Below, one piece after another: positions 7,713 to 15,691 of a DNA stretch of 64,000 nt. Source of the DNA: CAJXSN01 sp947492235 (GTDB lineage Bacteria; Pseudomonadota; Alphaproteobacteria; Sphingomonadales; Sphingomonadaceae); NCBI RefSeq assembly GCF_042492175.1, contig NZ_CP170453.1, positions 1,302,001 to 1,366,000 of the forward strand. The letters run 5' to 3'. A model generated the notes under the pieces. It saw nothing but the letters and a program-made list of their open reading frames with translations. It searched no databases and was not told the origin of the DNA. The position numbers were made by a program, and so were the translations under genes. Positions within the stretch are counted from its first letter, which is position 1. Each line of letters opens with the position of its first letter.

Positions 7713-8171
7713 ATGGCTGCATCTGCGCCTAAAGAAAGCGATATCCTGGAAGAGGCCAAGCGTTCGCTTGATGCCGTTTACGTTCCGTCGGACGACGAAC
7801 CCTATATGAACGCGAAGCAGCAGGCCTATTTCAAGGAGCTGCTGCTGCAGTGGAAACGCTCCATTCAGGACGCGGCCGGGGCCACCCTGCAATCATTGCA
7901 AGACGGGCCGATCCGCGAACCCGATCCCAATGACCGCGCCTCCAGCGAGAGCGATTGGGGACTTGAGCTGCGCACCCGGGACCGCCAGCGTAAGCTGATC
8001 GGCAAGATCGATGCGGCCCTGCGCCGGATCGAAGAGGGCGAATACGGCTATTGCGACAAGACTGGCGAACCCATTGGTCTGCGCCGCCTTATCGCCCGTC
8101 CGGTCGCGACCATGACGGTCGAGGCGCAGGAAGCGCATGAACGCCGCGAGAAGATCTCCCGCGACGATTGA
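7713..8171 (+). CDS. dksA: RNA polymerase-binding transcription factor DksA
   Basis: A 152-residue DksA that binds the RNA polymerase secondary channel and, with ppGpp, tunes rRNA and amino-acid promoters. A coiled coil (about residues 35-105) with the tip D-x-x-D-x-A is followed by the globular motif G-E-Y-G-Y-C-D-K-T-G-E-P-I-G-x-x-R-L-x-A-R-P. Only one of the four zinc-finger cysteines is kept, which is normal for many alphaproteobacterial DksA proteins. GAGAGGA upstream of the ATG at 7713 supports this start. Confidence 0.92.
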   Translation: MAASAPKESDILEEAKRSLDAVYVPSDDEPYMNAKQQAYFKELLLQWKRSIQDAAGATLQSLQDGPIREPDPNDRASSESDWGLELRTRDRQRKLIGKIDAALRRIEEGEYGYCDKTGEPIGLRRLIARPVATMTVEAQEAHERREKISRDD

Positions 8172-8254
8172 GGCTCGAAGGATTGAGCGAAAATCGTGGC
8201 ATTTCAAAGGCTGTTAACGGCGCCCAATCCACCGGAATCGGCGGGTTTTCATTC

Positions 8255-8269
8255 TTAAACCTTCGTTAG
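8255..8269 (+). promoter_or_regulatory. CtrA-like box upstream of the PilZ gene
   Basis: TTAA-N7-TTAG matches seven of eight bases of the CtrA consensus and lies about 86 bp upstream of the PilZ start. CtrA control of motility-linked PilZ genes is plausible. Confidence 0.4.
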
Positions 8270-8354
8270 GCTTTGCCGATGTAAAACGCTTGCTCACAGG
8301 TTGAACCTGCCTGGGCCGAGTGCGCCGGGCGAATGCAAGGAGCGCGTCTTAACG

Positions 8355-8744
8355 ATGTCCGGTGTTGATACCCGTCATATTGCACGCGACAGCCTGTTCC
8401 TGATGGCCGAAGTCCGGATTGAGGGCGAGAGTTCGCCGTTCCGTGTGAAAGTGCGCAATCTGTCGAACGGCGGCATGATGGCCGAATGCGACCGGACCGG
8501 GCAAACGCCTGTGCAAGGCGGCACCAAGCTGTCCGTCAATCTGCGCAATATCGGCCAGGTAGAAGGCACGGTCGCATGGGTTCAGGAAAACCGCTTCGGC
8601 ATCGCCTTTGCCCGCGAGATCGACGCGGCCGAGGCGCGTGCCAAACCGAACAATGCGAACGACAGCGACACACCGCGCTATGTTCGCCCCTCCAGCCTGC
8701 ACCCTTCTGCGGCGGGCAATGGCAACTCCCTGCGGAAAATCTGA
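8355..8744 (+). CDS. PilZ domain protein
   Basis: A 129-residue single PilZ domain. The c-di-GMP signature is partly recognisable: R-D-S-L-F near the start in place of R-x-x-x-R, then V-R-N-L-S-N-G-G-M-M as the (D/N)-x-S-x-x-G motif. V-Q-E-N-R-F-G-I-A-F ends the barrel. The missing second Arg of RxxxR makes c-di-GMP binding uncertain. The 30-residue C-terminal tail is disordered. The ATG at 8355 is chosen because the conserved domain begins just after it. Confidence 0.8.
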   Translation: MSGVDTRHIARDSLFLMAEVRIEGESSPFRVKVRNLSNGGMMAECDRTGQTPVQGGTKLSVNLRNIGQVEGTVAWVQENRFGIAFAREIDAAEARAKPNNANDSDTPRYVRPSSLHPSAAGNGNSLRKI

Positions 8745-8781
8745 ACCTGACGCGGGCCTGCCGGGGTGCTAACCCGGCTCC

Positions 8782-10278
8782 ATGACACACAAGCGCTTTC
8801 TGGCAATAATTGGCATAGTGGCCGGCTCAGCTGCGCTTGCCGCTTGCTCTGAAAGCACCGGCGCACTGGTCGATATCGCGGTGGTCGAGACGACCGAGAC
8901 TTTGTCGGTCGACGGAATGCGCTTGTCTTACGGCCAGCAATTGGTGCGCGGAGCGAGCTCCGAGGGGCTCGTCACGCTCGATGCCAATGGCGACACGGTG
9001 CCGGCTCTCGCCGAGCGCTGGATCGTTACCGACGATGGCCGCAGTTTCATCTTTCGCCTGCGTGAGGCAAACTGGAGCGATGGCAGCGCAGTCGATGCGC
9101 AGAGTGTGCGGGCCGAAATGCTGCGCCAGATCACTGCACTGGAAGGCACCTCGCTTGGCCTCGATCTGGCGATGATCGACGATATCCGGGCGATGACCGA
9201 CCGGGTGATCGAGATTCGTCTAAGCCGGGCTATGCCATCATTCCTGCAATTGCTCTCCCAGCCGGAGTTCGGACTGCGCCGGGGCGATGCGGGCACTGGG
9301 CCGATGCGCGCATCCTCCGGCGACGACGGCGTGTTGCTGACCCCGATGCTCCCTGAAGAACGGGGCCTGCCCGGAGAGCGTGATTTCGCGGAGCGTTCGC
9401 GCCCGCTGCGGCTGGTGGCGCTGGCCGCGCCGCAGGCGGTCGAAGCGTTTAATGAAGGGGATGCCGATCTGGTCGTCGGCGGGACATTGGCCAGCCTGCC
9501 GCTCGCCGAAACGGGCCCGCTATCGCGCGGCAATTTGCGGCTCGACAGCGCACTGGGTCTTTTCGGTCTGCAAGTCACCAATCCACGCGGATTTCTGGAA
9601 ACGCCCGAGCGGCGCGAGGCGCTGGCCATGGCCATCGACCGGTCGACGCTGCTCGATCCCTTCAACCTTACCGACTGGCCGTCCACCACGCGTATCGTTC
9701 CGGTGACCATGCTGGCGGAAAGTGTCGGCGGTGACGTGGAGAATGTCCGGGAAGAACGCTGGGCCGGGCTGGAGCTGGAAACCCGCCGGTCGCGCGCCGC
9801 CCGCCGGGTTGCGGAATGGCAAGCCTCGTCCGGCAGCGAGGCGAGCGTCGCGATTTTCCTTCCTGCCGGTCCCGGCTCCGATCGGCTGTTTAATCGGCTG
9901 GCGGCTGATTTTGCCACCATCGGCGTTGCCTCCACCCGCGCACCCGAGAGGGCGGAGGCCGATCTGGTGCTGGTCGACCGGCTGGCCCGCTATGCCGCGC
10001 CGCGATGGTTCCTGAACCAGTTCCACTGCGCCATCCAGCGCGCTGTGTGCGTGGAGGAAGCCGATACGCTGTCCAGTGAAGCGCTCGGCAGCGAGGAAAC
10101 ACCGCAAAATCCTTCGCTGTTGGTCCGGGCGGATGCGCTGCTCATCGAAACAAACCACTACATCCCGCTGGGCGCGCCGGTGCGCTGGTCCCTGGTTCGC
10201 GGGGGTTTGAACGGGTTCAACGAGAACCGCTGGGCCAGCCATCCCTTGTTGCCGCTCGCTGTCGACCCCATATTCTAG
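8782..10278 (+). CDS. Orphan family-5 solute-binding lipoprotein
   Basis: A 498-residue extracytoplasmic solute-binding protein of the peptide/nickel (DppA/OppA) type. The lipoprotein signal ends in A-L-A-A-Cys22. The SBP5 N-terminal pattern V-P-A-L-A-E-R-W then F-R-L-R-x-x-x-x-W-S-D-G-S is clear (about residues 73-100). No permease or ATPase gene is adjacent, so it either works with a distant transporter or has a different binding role. It lies 8 bp before the DUF4112 gene. Confidence 0.85.
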   Translation: MTHKRFLAIIGIVAGSAALAACSESTGALVDIAVVETTETLSVDGMRLSYGQQLVRGASSEGLVTLDANGDTVPALAERWIVTDDGRSFIFRLREANWSDGSAVDAQSVRAEMLRQITALEGTSLGLDLAMIDDIRAMTDRVIEIRLSRAMPSFLQLLSQPEFGLRRGDAGTGPMRASSGDDGVLLTPMLPEERGLPGERDFAERSRPLRLVALAAPQAVEAFNEGDADLVVGGTLASLPLAETGPLSRGNLRLDSALGLFGLQVTNPRGFLETPERREALAMAIDRSTLLDPFNLTDWPSTTRIVPVTMLAESVGGDVENVREERWAGLELETRRSRAARRVAEWQASSGSEASVAIFLPAGPGSDRLFNRLAADFATIGVASTRAPERAEADLVLVDRLARYAAPRWFLNQFHCAIQRAVCVEEADTLSSEALGSEETPQNPSLLVRADALLIETNHYIPLGAPVRWSLVRGGLNGFNENRWASHPLLPLAVDPIF

Positions 10279-10286
10279 GGCAGGAG

Positions 10287-10733
10287 ATGCCGATGGACCG
10301 CCCAGAAATGAATGGCACACGCGACACGGTGCGCCCCGAAGCCATGGGGCTCGATCTGCCGACAGGCAATGACCCGGCCTCTATCCGCCGCCGGATCGAG
10401 GCGATGGAGCAGGTGCTCGAACGCAGCTTCCGCATTCCTGGCGTCAATTATCCGGTCGGGCTGGATTCGATAATCGGGCTGGTCCCGGTGGTGGGTGATT
10501 TCATCACTGCGGCGATGGGCGCCTATATCGTGTGGGAGGCCCGCAATCTGGGTCTGCCCAAGTGGAAGCTGTGGCGCATGGGCGGGAACATTGCATTCGA
10601 CAGCTTGCTGGGCGCGGTGCCGTTGGCGGGCGATGCGTTCGATCTGGTGTTCCGTTCCAACACGCGAAACCTGCGCATCATCAAGAAGCATCTCGACACC
10701 CATCATCCGGCGCAGCGCACGATAGATGGCTGA
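10287..10733 (+). CDS. DUF4112 membrane-associated protein
   Basis: A 148-residue DUF4112 protein of unknown function. The family core is clear: I-P-G-V-x-Y-P-V-G-L-D-S-I-I-G-L-V-P-V-V-G-D, then a hydrophobic helix and a second L-L-G-A-V-P-L-A-G-D-A-F-D repeat. The two G-x-V-P-x-x-G-D segments look like re-entrant or peripheral membrane elements. It closely follows the solute-binding lipoprotein gene and precedes kynA by 31 bp, which include a small hairpin at 10743-10759. Confidence 0.85.
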   Translation: MPMDRPEMNGTRDTVRPEAMGLDLPTGNDPASIRRRIEAMEQVLERSFRIPGVNYPVGLDSIIGLVPVVGDFITAAMGAYIVWEARNLGLPKWKLWRMGGNIAFDSLLGAVPLAGDAFDLVFRSNTRNLRIIKKHLDTHHPAQRTIDG

Positions 10734-10764
10734 CCTTGCGCGCTGCCTGCGCTAGGCAGTCGCC

Positions 10765-11556
10765 ATGCCCAACGACGTATCCTACGCTAGCTACCTCGAT
10801 CTCGACCGCATCCTGTCGGCCCAGCACCCGGCCTCCGATGCGCATGACGAGATGCTGTTCATCATCGTCCATCAGGCCAGCGAGCTGTGGCTGAAACTGT
10901 GCCTGCACGAGCTGGAGCTGGCGCGCGAGCATATCGCGAAGGATGATTTGCGGCCCGCCTTCAAGATGCTGTCCCGTGTCGCCCGGGCGCAAGGGCAGTT
11001 GATCCAGAGCTGGGACGTGCTGAGCACGATGACCCCGCATGACTATTCGACCGTGCGCCCGCATCTGGGCAATTCCAGCGGCTTCCAGAGCGCGCAGTAC
11101 CGGATGATGGAATTCCTCCTCGGCGGGCGAAAAATCGACATGGTGAAGCTGCACCAGTTCACGCCCGATGTGGCGGCGCGGCTGGAGGCGGAACTGGCGC
11201 GGCCGAGCATTTACGCGGTGGCGGTGAAGCTGCTTGCGGATCGGGGTTTTGATATTCCTGCCGAGGTTCTGGCGCGCCCGCTGGATGCCACGTGGGAGCG
11301 CAGCGAGGCCGTGGAGGCGGCCTGGGCGGAGATCTACCGCAATCCCGACCAGCATTGGGACCTCTATGAATTGGCCGAAAAGCTGGTCGATCTGGAATAT
11401 CATTTCCAGCGCTGGCGGTTCGGGCATTTGAAGACGGTCGAGCGGATTATCGGCTTCAAGACCGGCACTGGCGGCACCCCCGGCGTGCCCTATCTGGCCG
11501 GCGTACTGAAGAAGGCGTTCTTCCCTGAATTGCTGAGTGTCAGGACGGCGCTATGA
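10765..11556 (+). CDS. kynA: Tryptophan 2,3-dioxygenase
   Basis: A heme enzyme that opens the indole ring of L-tryptophan to N-formylkynurenine. At 263 residues it is the normal bacterial length. Visible hallmarks are H-D-E-M-L-F-I-I-V-H-Q-A-S-E-L-W near residue 30, the R-x-M-x-E-F region and the heme-ligand His in R-F-G-H-L-K-T-V-E-R-I-I-G. The substrate loop G-T-G-G-T follows it. The stop overlaps the kynB start (ATGA), the first coupling of the kynA-kynB-kynU operon. Confidence 0.96.
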   Translation: MPNDVSYASYLDLDRILSAQHPASDAHDEMLFIIVHQASELWLKLCLHELELAREHIAKDDLRPAFKMLSRVARAQGQLIQSWDVLSTMTPHDYSTVRPHLGNSSGFQSAQYRMMEFLLGGRKIDMVKLHQFTPDVAARLEAELARPSIYAVAVKLLADRGFDIPAEVLARPLDATWERSEAVEAAWAEIYRNPDQHWDLYELAEKLVDLEYHFQRWRFGHLKTVERIIGFKTGTGGTPGVPYLAGVLKKAFFPELLSVRTAL

Positions 11557-12179
11557 GCCGGCGCATCTGGGACATCTCGCAGGTTCTCCGCCCCGGCTTG
11601 CCCGTGTGGCCGGGCGATACGGACTTCGCGTTCGACCGGACATGGCGGATGGACGAAGGCTCGCCGGTCAATGTCGGCAAGATGGCGATGAGCACGCATT
11701 CGGGCACCCACGCCGATGCTCCGCTGCATTACGACGCGGACGGGCTGGATGCAGCCAGCATGGATTTGGCTCCGTTTATCGGGACCTGTCTGGTGGTTGA
11801 TGCGCGCGGTGTCTCGGGCGAGATCGACGTCGCCGACCTGCCGCATATCGAAAGCGCTGACCGCGTGCTGTTCCGCCAGTGGGATGCTTTCCCGCATGAC
11901 GAATGGCGCAGCGACTGGCTGCCAATAGCGCCGGAAACGGTGGAGTGGCTGGCGCTGCAAGGCGTGAAGCTAGTTGGTACCGATGCGCCCAGCGTGGACC
12001 CTCAGGACAGCAAGACGATGGACGCGCACCGGATGGTCGCGAAGCACGATATGCGCATATTGGAGGGGCTGGTTCTCGATGATGTGCCGGAGGGGCGATA
12101 CGAGCTGATTGCCCTGCCGCTGAAGGTCGGCGGCGGCGATGCCGGGCTGTGCCGTGCGATCTTGAGGGAACTGCCATGA
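11553..12179 (+). CDS. kynB: Kynurenine formamidase
   Basis: A 208-residue metal-dependent cyclase-family hydrolase that removes formate from N-formylkynurenine. The signature H-S-G-T-H-A-D-A-P-x-H with its metal-binding His and Asp residues lies near residue 50, and the start W-D-I-S-Q-x-L-x-P-G-x-P-V-W-P-G-D is typical. Both ends overlap neighbours by 4 bp (ATGA), so translation is coupled to kynA and kynU. Confidence 0.95.
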   Translation: MSRRIWDISQVLRPGLPVWPGDTDFAFDRTWRMDEGSPVNVGKMAMSTHSGTHADAPLHYDADGLDAASMDLAPFIGTCLVVDARGVSGEIDVADLPHIESADRVLFRQWDAFPHDEWRSDWLPIAPETVEWLALQGVKLVGTDAPSVDPQDSKTMDAHRMVAKHDMRILEGLVLDDVPEGRYELIALPLKVGGGDAGLCRAILRELP

Positions 12180-13399
12180 CTATGCTGGAACGCGCGCGCG
12201 AACTGGATACGGCGGACCCGCTCGCGGACTATCGCGACCGGTTCGATCTGCCCGAGGGCGTGATTTATCTCGACGGCAATTCGCTGGGCGCTCTGCCGAA
12301 GACGACGCCCGACCGGCTGGCTCAGGTGATAGGCGAGGAATGGGGCCACGACCTCATCAAGAGTTGGAACACCGCAGACTGGATTTCGCTGCCCCAGCGT
12401 GTTGGCGGAAAGATTGCACCGCTGATCGGTGCGCAATCACATGAGGTGATTGTTGCCGACAGCGTCTCGGTTAACCTGTTCAAGCTGATTTCGGCGGCTT
12501 TGGCGATGAATCCGGGTCGGAAGGTGATTCTGAGCGAACCGGGCAATTTCCCGACCGATCTGTATATGATTCAGGGGCTGGAGAAGCAGGGCCTCGCCAC
12601 GCAGCGATTGGCGGCACGCGATGCGCTTGTCGATGCGCTGGACGAGGACGTGGCGCTGCTGCTGCTGACCCACGTGCATTACAAGACCGGCGAGAAACAC
12701 GATATGGCCTCGCTGACCAAAGCCGCGCATGAGGCGGGCGCGCTGGTGCTGTGGGATCTCTCGCATACCGGCGGCGCGATGCCTGTGGAGCTGAACGAAT
12801 GCGCCGCCGATTTCGCGGTCGGATGCGGGTATAAATATCTGAATGGCGGCCCCGGTGCACCGGCCTATGCGTTTGTGGCCGAGCGGCATCACGAGGCGCT
12901 GGAGCAGCCCCTCAGCGGCTGGATGGGGCACGCGCAGCCCTTCGCCTTTGACGATGATTACCAGCCTGCCCCCGGTGTCGACCGCCTGCTCTGCGGCACC
13001 GCCCCGATCCTGAGCGTCGCGGCGCTGGAGGAAGGCGTGGACCTCGTTGCCGAAATCGGCGTCGACCGGTTGTGGGAGAAAAGCCGGGCGCTTTCCGAAT
13101 TCTTCCGCGAGTGCCTGTCCGAAGCAGGCGTGAAGCTCGACCTCGTTAGCCCGGAAGATGCATACCATCGCGGCAGCCAGCTAAGCTTCCGCCACGAGGA
13201 TGCCTACGCCCTGTGTCAGGCCCTGATCGCCCGCGGCGTGATCGGAGACTTCCGCGCGCCCGACGTCCTGCGCCTAGGCTTCGCGCCCGCTTACTTGCGC
13301 TTCGAAGACATGGCCGAAACAGCGCGGCATCTGGCCGAAGTGCTGGAGAGCGGGGAGTGGCGGCAAGCCGAGTTCAGCGAACGAGCAGCGGTGACGTGA
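12176..13399 (+). CDS. kynU: Kynureninase
   Basis: A PLP enzyme of 407 residues that cleaves kynurenine to anthranilate and alanine. Recognisable are Y-L-D-G-N-S-L-G near residue 30, the PLP-Asp region W-D-L-S-H-T-G-G and the Schiff-base Lys in G-C-G-Y-K-Y-L-N-G-G-P-G-A-P. The ATG at 12176 overlaps the kynB stop, which fixes the start. No kynurenine monooxygenase is present, so the operon points to anthranilate rather than quinolinate. Confidence 0.95.
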   Translation: MTMLERARELDTADPLADYRDRFDLPEGVIYLDGNSLGALPKTTPDRLAQVIGEEWGHDLIKSWNTADWISLPQRVGGKIAPLIGAQSHEVIVADSVSVNLFKLISAALAMNPGRKVILSEPGNFPTDLYMIQGLEKQGLATQRLAARDALVDALDEDVALLLLTHVHYKTGEKHDMASLTKAAHEAGALVLWDLSHTGGAMPVELNECAADFAVGCGYKYLNGGPGAPAYAFVAERHHEALEQPLSGWMGHAQPFAFDDDYQPAPGVDRLLCGTAPILSVAALEEGVDLVAEIGVDRLWEKSRALSEFFRECLSEAGVKLDLVSPEDAYHRGSQLSFRHEDAYALCQALIARGVIGDFRAPDVLRLGFAPAYLRFEDMAETARHLAEVLESGEWRQAEFSERAAVT

Positions 13400-13406
13400 C
13401 GTAGCT

Positions 13407-13439
13407 CCATGGATTGCCGCGCTTCGCTCGCAATGACGA
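13407..13439 (+). repeat. REP-like palindromic repeat, copy 1
   Basis: This 33-bp unit starts CCATGGATTGC and ends GCAATGACGA. It is the inverted partner of copy 2 at 13452-13490. It resembles the 'cgtcattgcgag...caatccatgg' type of short dispersed repeat found between genes in many sphingomonad genomes. Confidence 0.7.
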
Positions 13440-13451
13440 GAAAACTTCAAT

Positions 13452-13490
13452 TCGTCATTGCGAGGAGCGCAGCGACAAAGCAATCCATGG
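13452..13490 (-). repeat. REP-like palindromic repeat, copy 2 (inverted)
   Basis: The unit starts TCGTCATTGCGAGG and ends GCAATCCATGG. It is inverted relative to copy 1 with a 12-bp spacer, so the two can form one long cruciform. It ends 3 bp before the preferred GIY-YIG start codon. Confidence 0.7.
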
Positions 13491-13493
13491 ACC

Positions 13494-13793
13494 ATGCACC
13501 CCAACTTTCAGCCTGCCGTTTACATAGTCGCCAATCACAAGCGCGGCACCGTTTATGTGGGCGTAACATCCGATCTCCCCAAACGGGCTTGTCAGCATCG
13601 CGAAGGCGAAGTCGAGGGCTTTACCAAGCGTTATGGTTGCAAACGGCTGGTCTGGTTCCAGCTGCACGCTACAATGGACCATGCCATTTCGCGCGAGAAG
13701 CAGATCAAGGGTGGTTCGAGGGCCAGAAAGATAGCGCTGATCGAGAGCGACAACCCGGAATGGCGCGACTTGTTCTTTGATTTGAACCGTTAG
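13494..13793 (+). CDS. GIY-YIG superfamily protein (UPF0213/YhbQ-like)
   Basis: A 99-residue single-domain GIY-YIG protein. The motifs A-V-Y-I-V-A and V-Y-V-G-V-T-S-D-L form the GIY-YIG core. A conserved R-x-x-Q-H-R segment and the downstream Glu in I-S-R-E-K-Q-I-K-G follow. The start could be the ATG at 13494 or an upstream one inside the repeat. REP-like repeats flank it closely on both sides, which suggests the gene and its repeats travel or are maintained together. Confidence 0.85.
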   Translation: MHPNFQPAVYIVANHKRGTVYVGVTSDLPKRACQHREGEVEGFTKRYGCKRLVWFQLHATMDHAISREKQIKGGSRARKIALIESDNPEWRDLFFDLNR

Positions 13794-13794
13794 G

Positions 13795-13829
13795 CCGTGG
13801 ATTGCTTCGCCTGCGGCTCGCAATGACGA
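13795..13829 (+). repeat. REP-like palindromic repeat, copy 3
   Basis: CCGTGGATTGCTTCGC...GCTCGCAATGACGAATT is a third copy in the same orientation as copy 1. It begins 2 bp after the GIY-YIG stop codon and lies between that gene and the convergent HNH gene. Confidence 0.7.
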
Positions 13830-13843
13830 ATTAAGGGTCTAGC

Positions 13844-14491
13844 TTAAGCCTCCAGCTCGATGTCCCAGTAGAGCCAGTCCCGCCACGTTTCGTGCAGGTG
13901 GTTTGGCGGGAAGCTCTTGCCGTATTGCTGAAGCTGCCAGCTGGTCGGGCGGATCGGGGCGCTTTGCAGGGTCATGTGCGCCTGCTTCGGCGTACGGCCG
14001 CCCTTCTTCATGTTGCACGGCGCGCAGGCGGTGGCGATGTTTTCCCACGTCGTTTTGCCGCCCAGCCTGCGGGGCGTGACGTGGTCGAATGTCAGCGTGT
14101 CGGGGCTGCCGCAATATTGGCACTGGAAGCGGTCGCGCAGGAACAGGTTGAAGCGGGTGAAGGCCGGGAATTCGGAGTGCTTCACATATTGCTTCAGCGC
14201 AATCACGCTGGGAACGGCCATGTCGAGGTTGGGCGAATGCACCTCGCGCTCGTAGCTTTCGACGATGGTCACGCGGTCCAGAAACACCGCCTTGATCGCC
14301 GTTTGCCACGGCCACAGGCTGAGCGGGTAATAGCTGAGCGGGGTGTAATCCGCATTGAGCACCAGCGCCGGACAGGCGCTGAGATTGCGGGTCGGATCAT
14401 CCGCTGCACTGCGCAGGCGCGCCTTGCTTTCGATCAATTCGGCTTTGAACACGTGGGTGTTTCCTCTTCCGATCTGGACCGAAAGCACCAT
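13844..14491 (-). CDS. HNH endonuclease family protein
   Basis: A 215-residue HNH nuclease of the common alphaproteobacterial type. The zinc-binding C-x-Y-C pair (F-Q-C-Q-Y-C-G), the H-N-H core F-D-H-V-x-P-R-x-x-G-G and W-E-N-I-A-T-A-C-A-P-C-N-x-x-K are intact. The N-terminal half carries P-A-L-V-L-N-A-D-Y-x-P-L. It stands alone and has no methylase partner, so it is not a restriction system by context. Its natural role is unknown. Confidence 0.9.
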   Translation of the reverse strand: MVLSVQIGRGNTHVFKAELIESKARLRSAADDPTRNLSACPALVLNADYTPLSYYPLSLWPWQTAIKAVFLDRVTIVESYEREVHSPNLDMAVPSVIALKQYVKHSEFPAFTRFNLFLRDRFQCQYCGSPDTLTFDHVTPRRLGGKTTWENIATACAPCNMKKGGRTPKQAHMTLQSAPIRPTSWQLQQYGKSFPPNHLHETWRDWLYWDIELEA

Positions 14492-14561
14492 TTACGGATG
14501 AAAGCGTCAACCCTGTTACAAATGGGGTATCCCCCGCTTTTTAAGTGACGATTTCGCGATG

Positions 14562-14590
14562 GCCCTTCGACAGGCTCAGAGCGAACGCGC
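14562..14590 (+). repeat. Dispersed short repeat half-site
   Basis: The segment around CCCTTCGACAGGCTCAG then AGCGAACGCG closely resembles a short repeat widespread between genes of sphingomonads and other proteobacteria. It lies 12 bp before the gluQ start. Only one copy is seen in the window, so the assignment rests on recognition. Confidence 0.5.
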
Positions 14591-14602
14591 TAAGGGTGCG
14601 CT

Positions 14603-15433
14603 ATGATTGTCACCCGCTTTGCCCCCAGCCCGAACGGGCCGCTCCATTGGGGGCACGCCTATAGTGCGATTGCCGCGCATGATCTGGCGCGCGATGCGCG
14701 GGGAAAATTCCTGCTGCGGATCGAGGACATTGACGGCCCGCGCAGCCGCCCGGAAATGGCGGACGAGTTTCGCCGCGATCTGGAATGGCTGGGGCTGGAA
14801 TGGGACGAAGTGCCGCCGCAATCGACGCGGGGGGCGCAGTATCAATTGGGGGCGCAGCGGTTGGGGGAGATGGGCTTGCTCTACGCATGCACGTGCACGC
14901 GCGCGGAGATTGCTTCTGCGGCCAAAGCAGTGGGGCCAGAGGGTCCGGTCTATCCCGGCACCTGCCGTCACCGCGGGGTATCGCCCGATGGCCCGGCAGC
15001 GCTCAGGATGGATATCGCCAAAGCGCTTGCCATCACCGGTCCGCTCACATGGCACGATGCGCTGACGGGCGAGCAACAGGCCGACCCGCTGGCGCTGGGC
15101 GATCCGGTGCTGGTGCGCAAGGACCTGCCGGCCAGCTATCACCTTGCCGCCACGCTGGATGATGCCGCCGACGGCGTGACACTGGTCACACGGGGCCGCG
15201 ATCTGTTTGCCGCAACGCATATCCACCGCCTGCTGCAGGCGCTGCTCGAACTGCCGGTTCCGCGCTGGCACCATCACCCGTTGCTGCTCGACCCGGAAGG
15301 CCGGAAACTCGCAAAACGGCGCGGATCGAAGGCCCTGTCCGACCACCGCAAAGCGGGCCAGGACGGGCGCGACTGGGCGCAAAAGGTCCGTATGGGCGAA
15401 TGGCCATGTGGAAATCGGCTCGAAAGCGCCTAG
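14603..15433 (+). CDS. gluQ: Glutamyl-queuosine tRNA(Asp) synthetase
   Basis: This truncated GluRS paralogue without an anticodon-binding domain loads glutamate onto the queuosine of tRNA(Asp). At 276 residues it has the expected short length. The class I signature F-A-P-S-P-N-G-P-L-H-W-G-H is at the start, the zinc site is Y-A-C-T-C-T-R...Y-P-G-T-C-R, and the KMSKS-like loop is R-K-L-A-K-R. All fit GluQRS rather than full GltX. Confidence 0.93.
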   Translation: MIVTRFAPSPNGPLHWGHAYSAIAAHDLARDARGKFLLRIEDIDGPRSRPEMADEFRRDLEWLGLEWDEVPPQSTRGAQYQLGAQRLGEMGLLYACTCTRAEIASAAKAVGPEGPVYPGTCRHRGVSPDGPAALRMDIAKALAITGPLTWHDALTGEQQADPLALGDPVLVRKDLPASYHLAATLDDAADGVTLVTRGRDLFAATHIHRLLQALLELPVPRWHHHPLLLDPEGRKLAKRRGSKALSDHRKAGQDGRDWAQKVRMGEWPCGNRLESA

Positions 15434-15442
15434 ATACTGCGC

Positions 15443-15673
15443 ATGCAAACCATACTCGTCATCGCAATTGTCGTTCTCGCCATACTGGTCGTCGTATCGC
15501 TGGTGCGCGGGATCGTCGCCTTCCTGAAGACAACCAAGGTCGATCTGGAATCGGGTGAGACCGAGAACGTGACCGAGATGCAGGTCCTGCAGAACAAGAT
15601 GATGTTCAACCGGATCAAGTATCAGGCGCTGGCTGTTGTCGCGGTGGCAATCCTGCTCGCACTGACGCAGTAG
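15443..15673 (+). CDS. HIG1 domain (twin transmembrane) protein
   Basis: A 76-residue inner-membrane protein with two spans (about residues 4-27 and 59-75). The HIG1 core N-K-M-M-x-x-R-x-x-x-Q lies between them. HIG1 proteins associate with cytochrome oxidase and respiratory complexes. A bacterial partner cannot be identified here. It lies 10 bp after gluQ and 19 bp before the adenosyltransferase gene, so co-transcription is likely. Confidence 0.85.
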   Translation: MQTILVIAIVVLAILVVVSLVRGIVAFLKTTKVDLESGETENVTEMQVLQNKMMFNRIKYQALAVVAVAILLALTQ

Positions 15674-15691
15674 GACCGCTAGGGCGGGGCG

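Noticed and set aside
7713..8171. DksA with a broken zinc finger as an anomaly
   Set aside because: Loss of most zinc-finger cysteines is common in alphaproteobacterial DksA proteins.
13844..14491. Restriction-modification or defence system around the HNH and GIY-YIG genes
   Set aside because: No methylase or other defence gene is adjacent; both are common single genes in this order.
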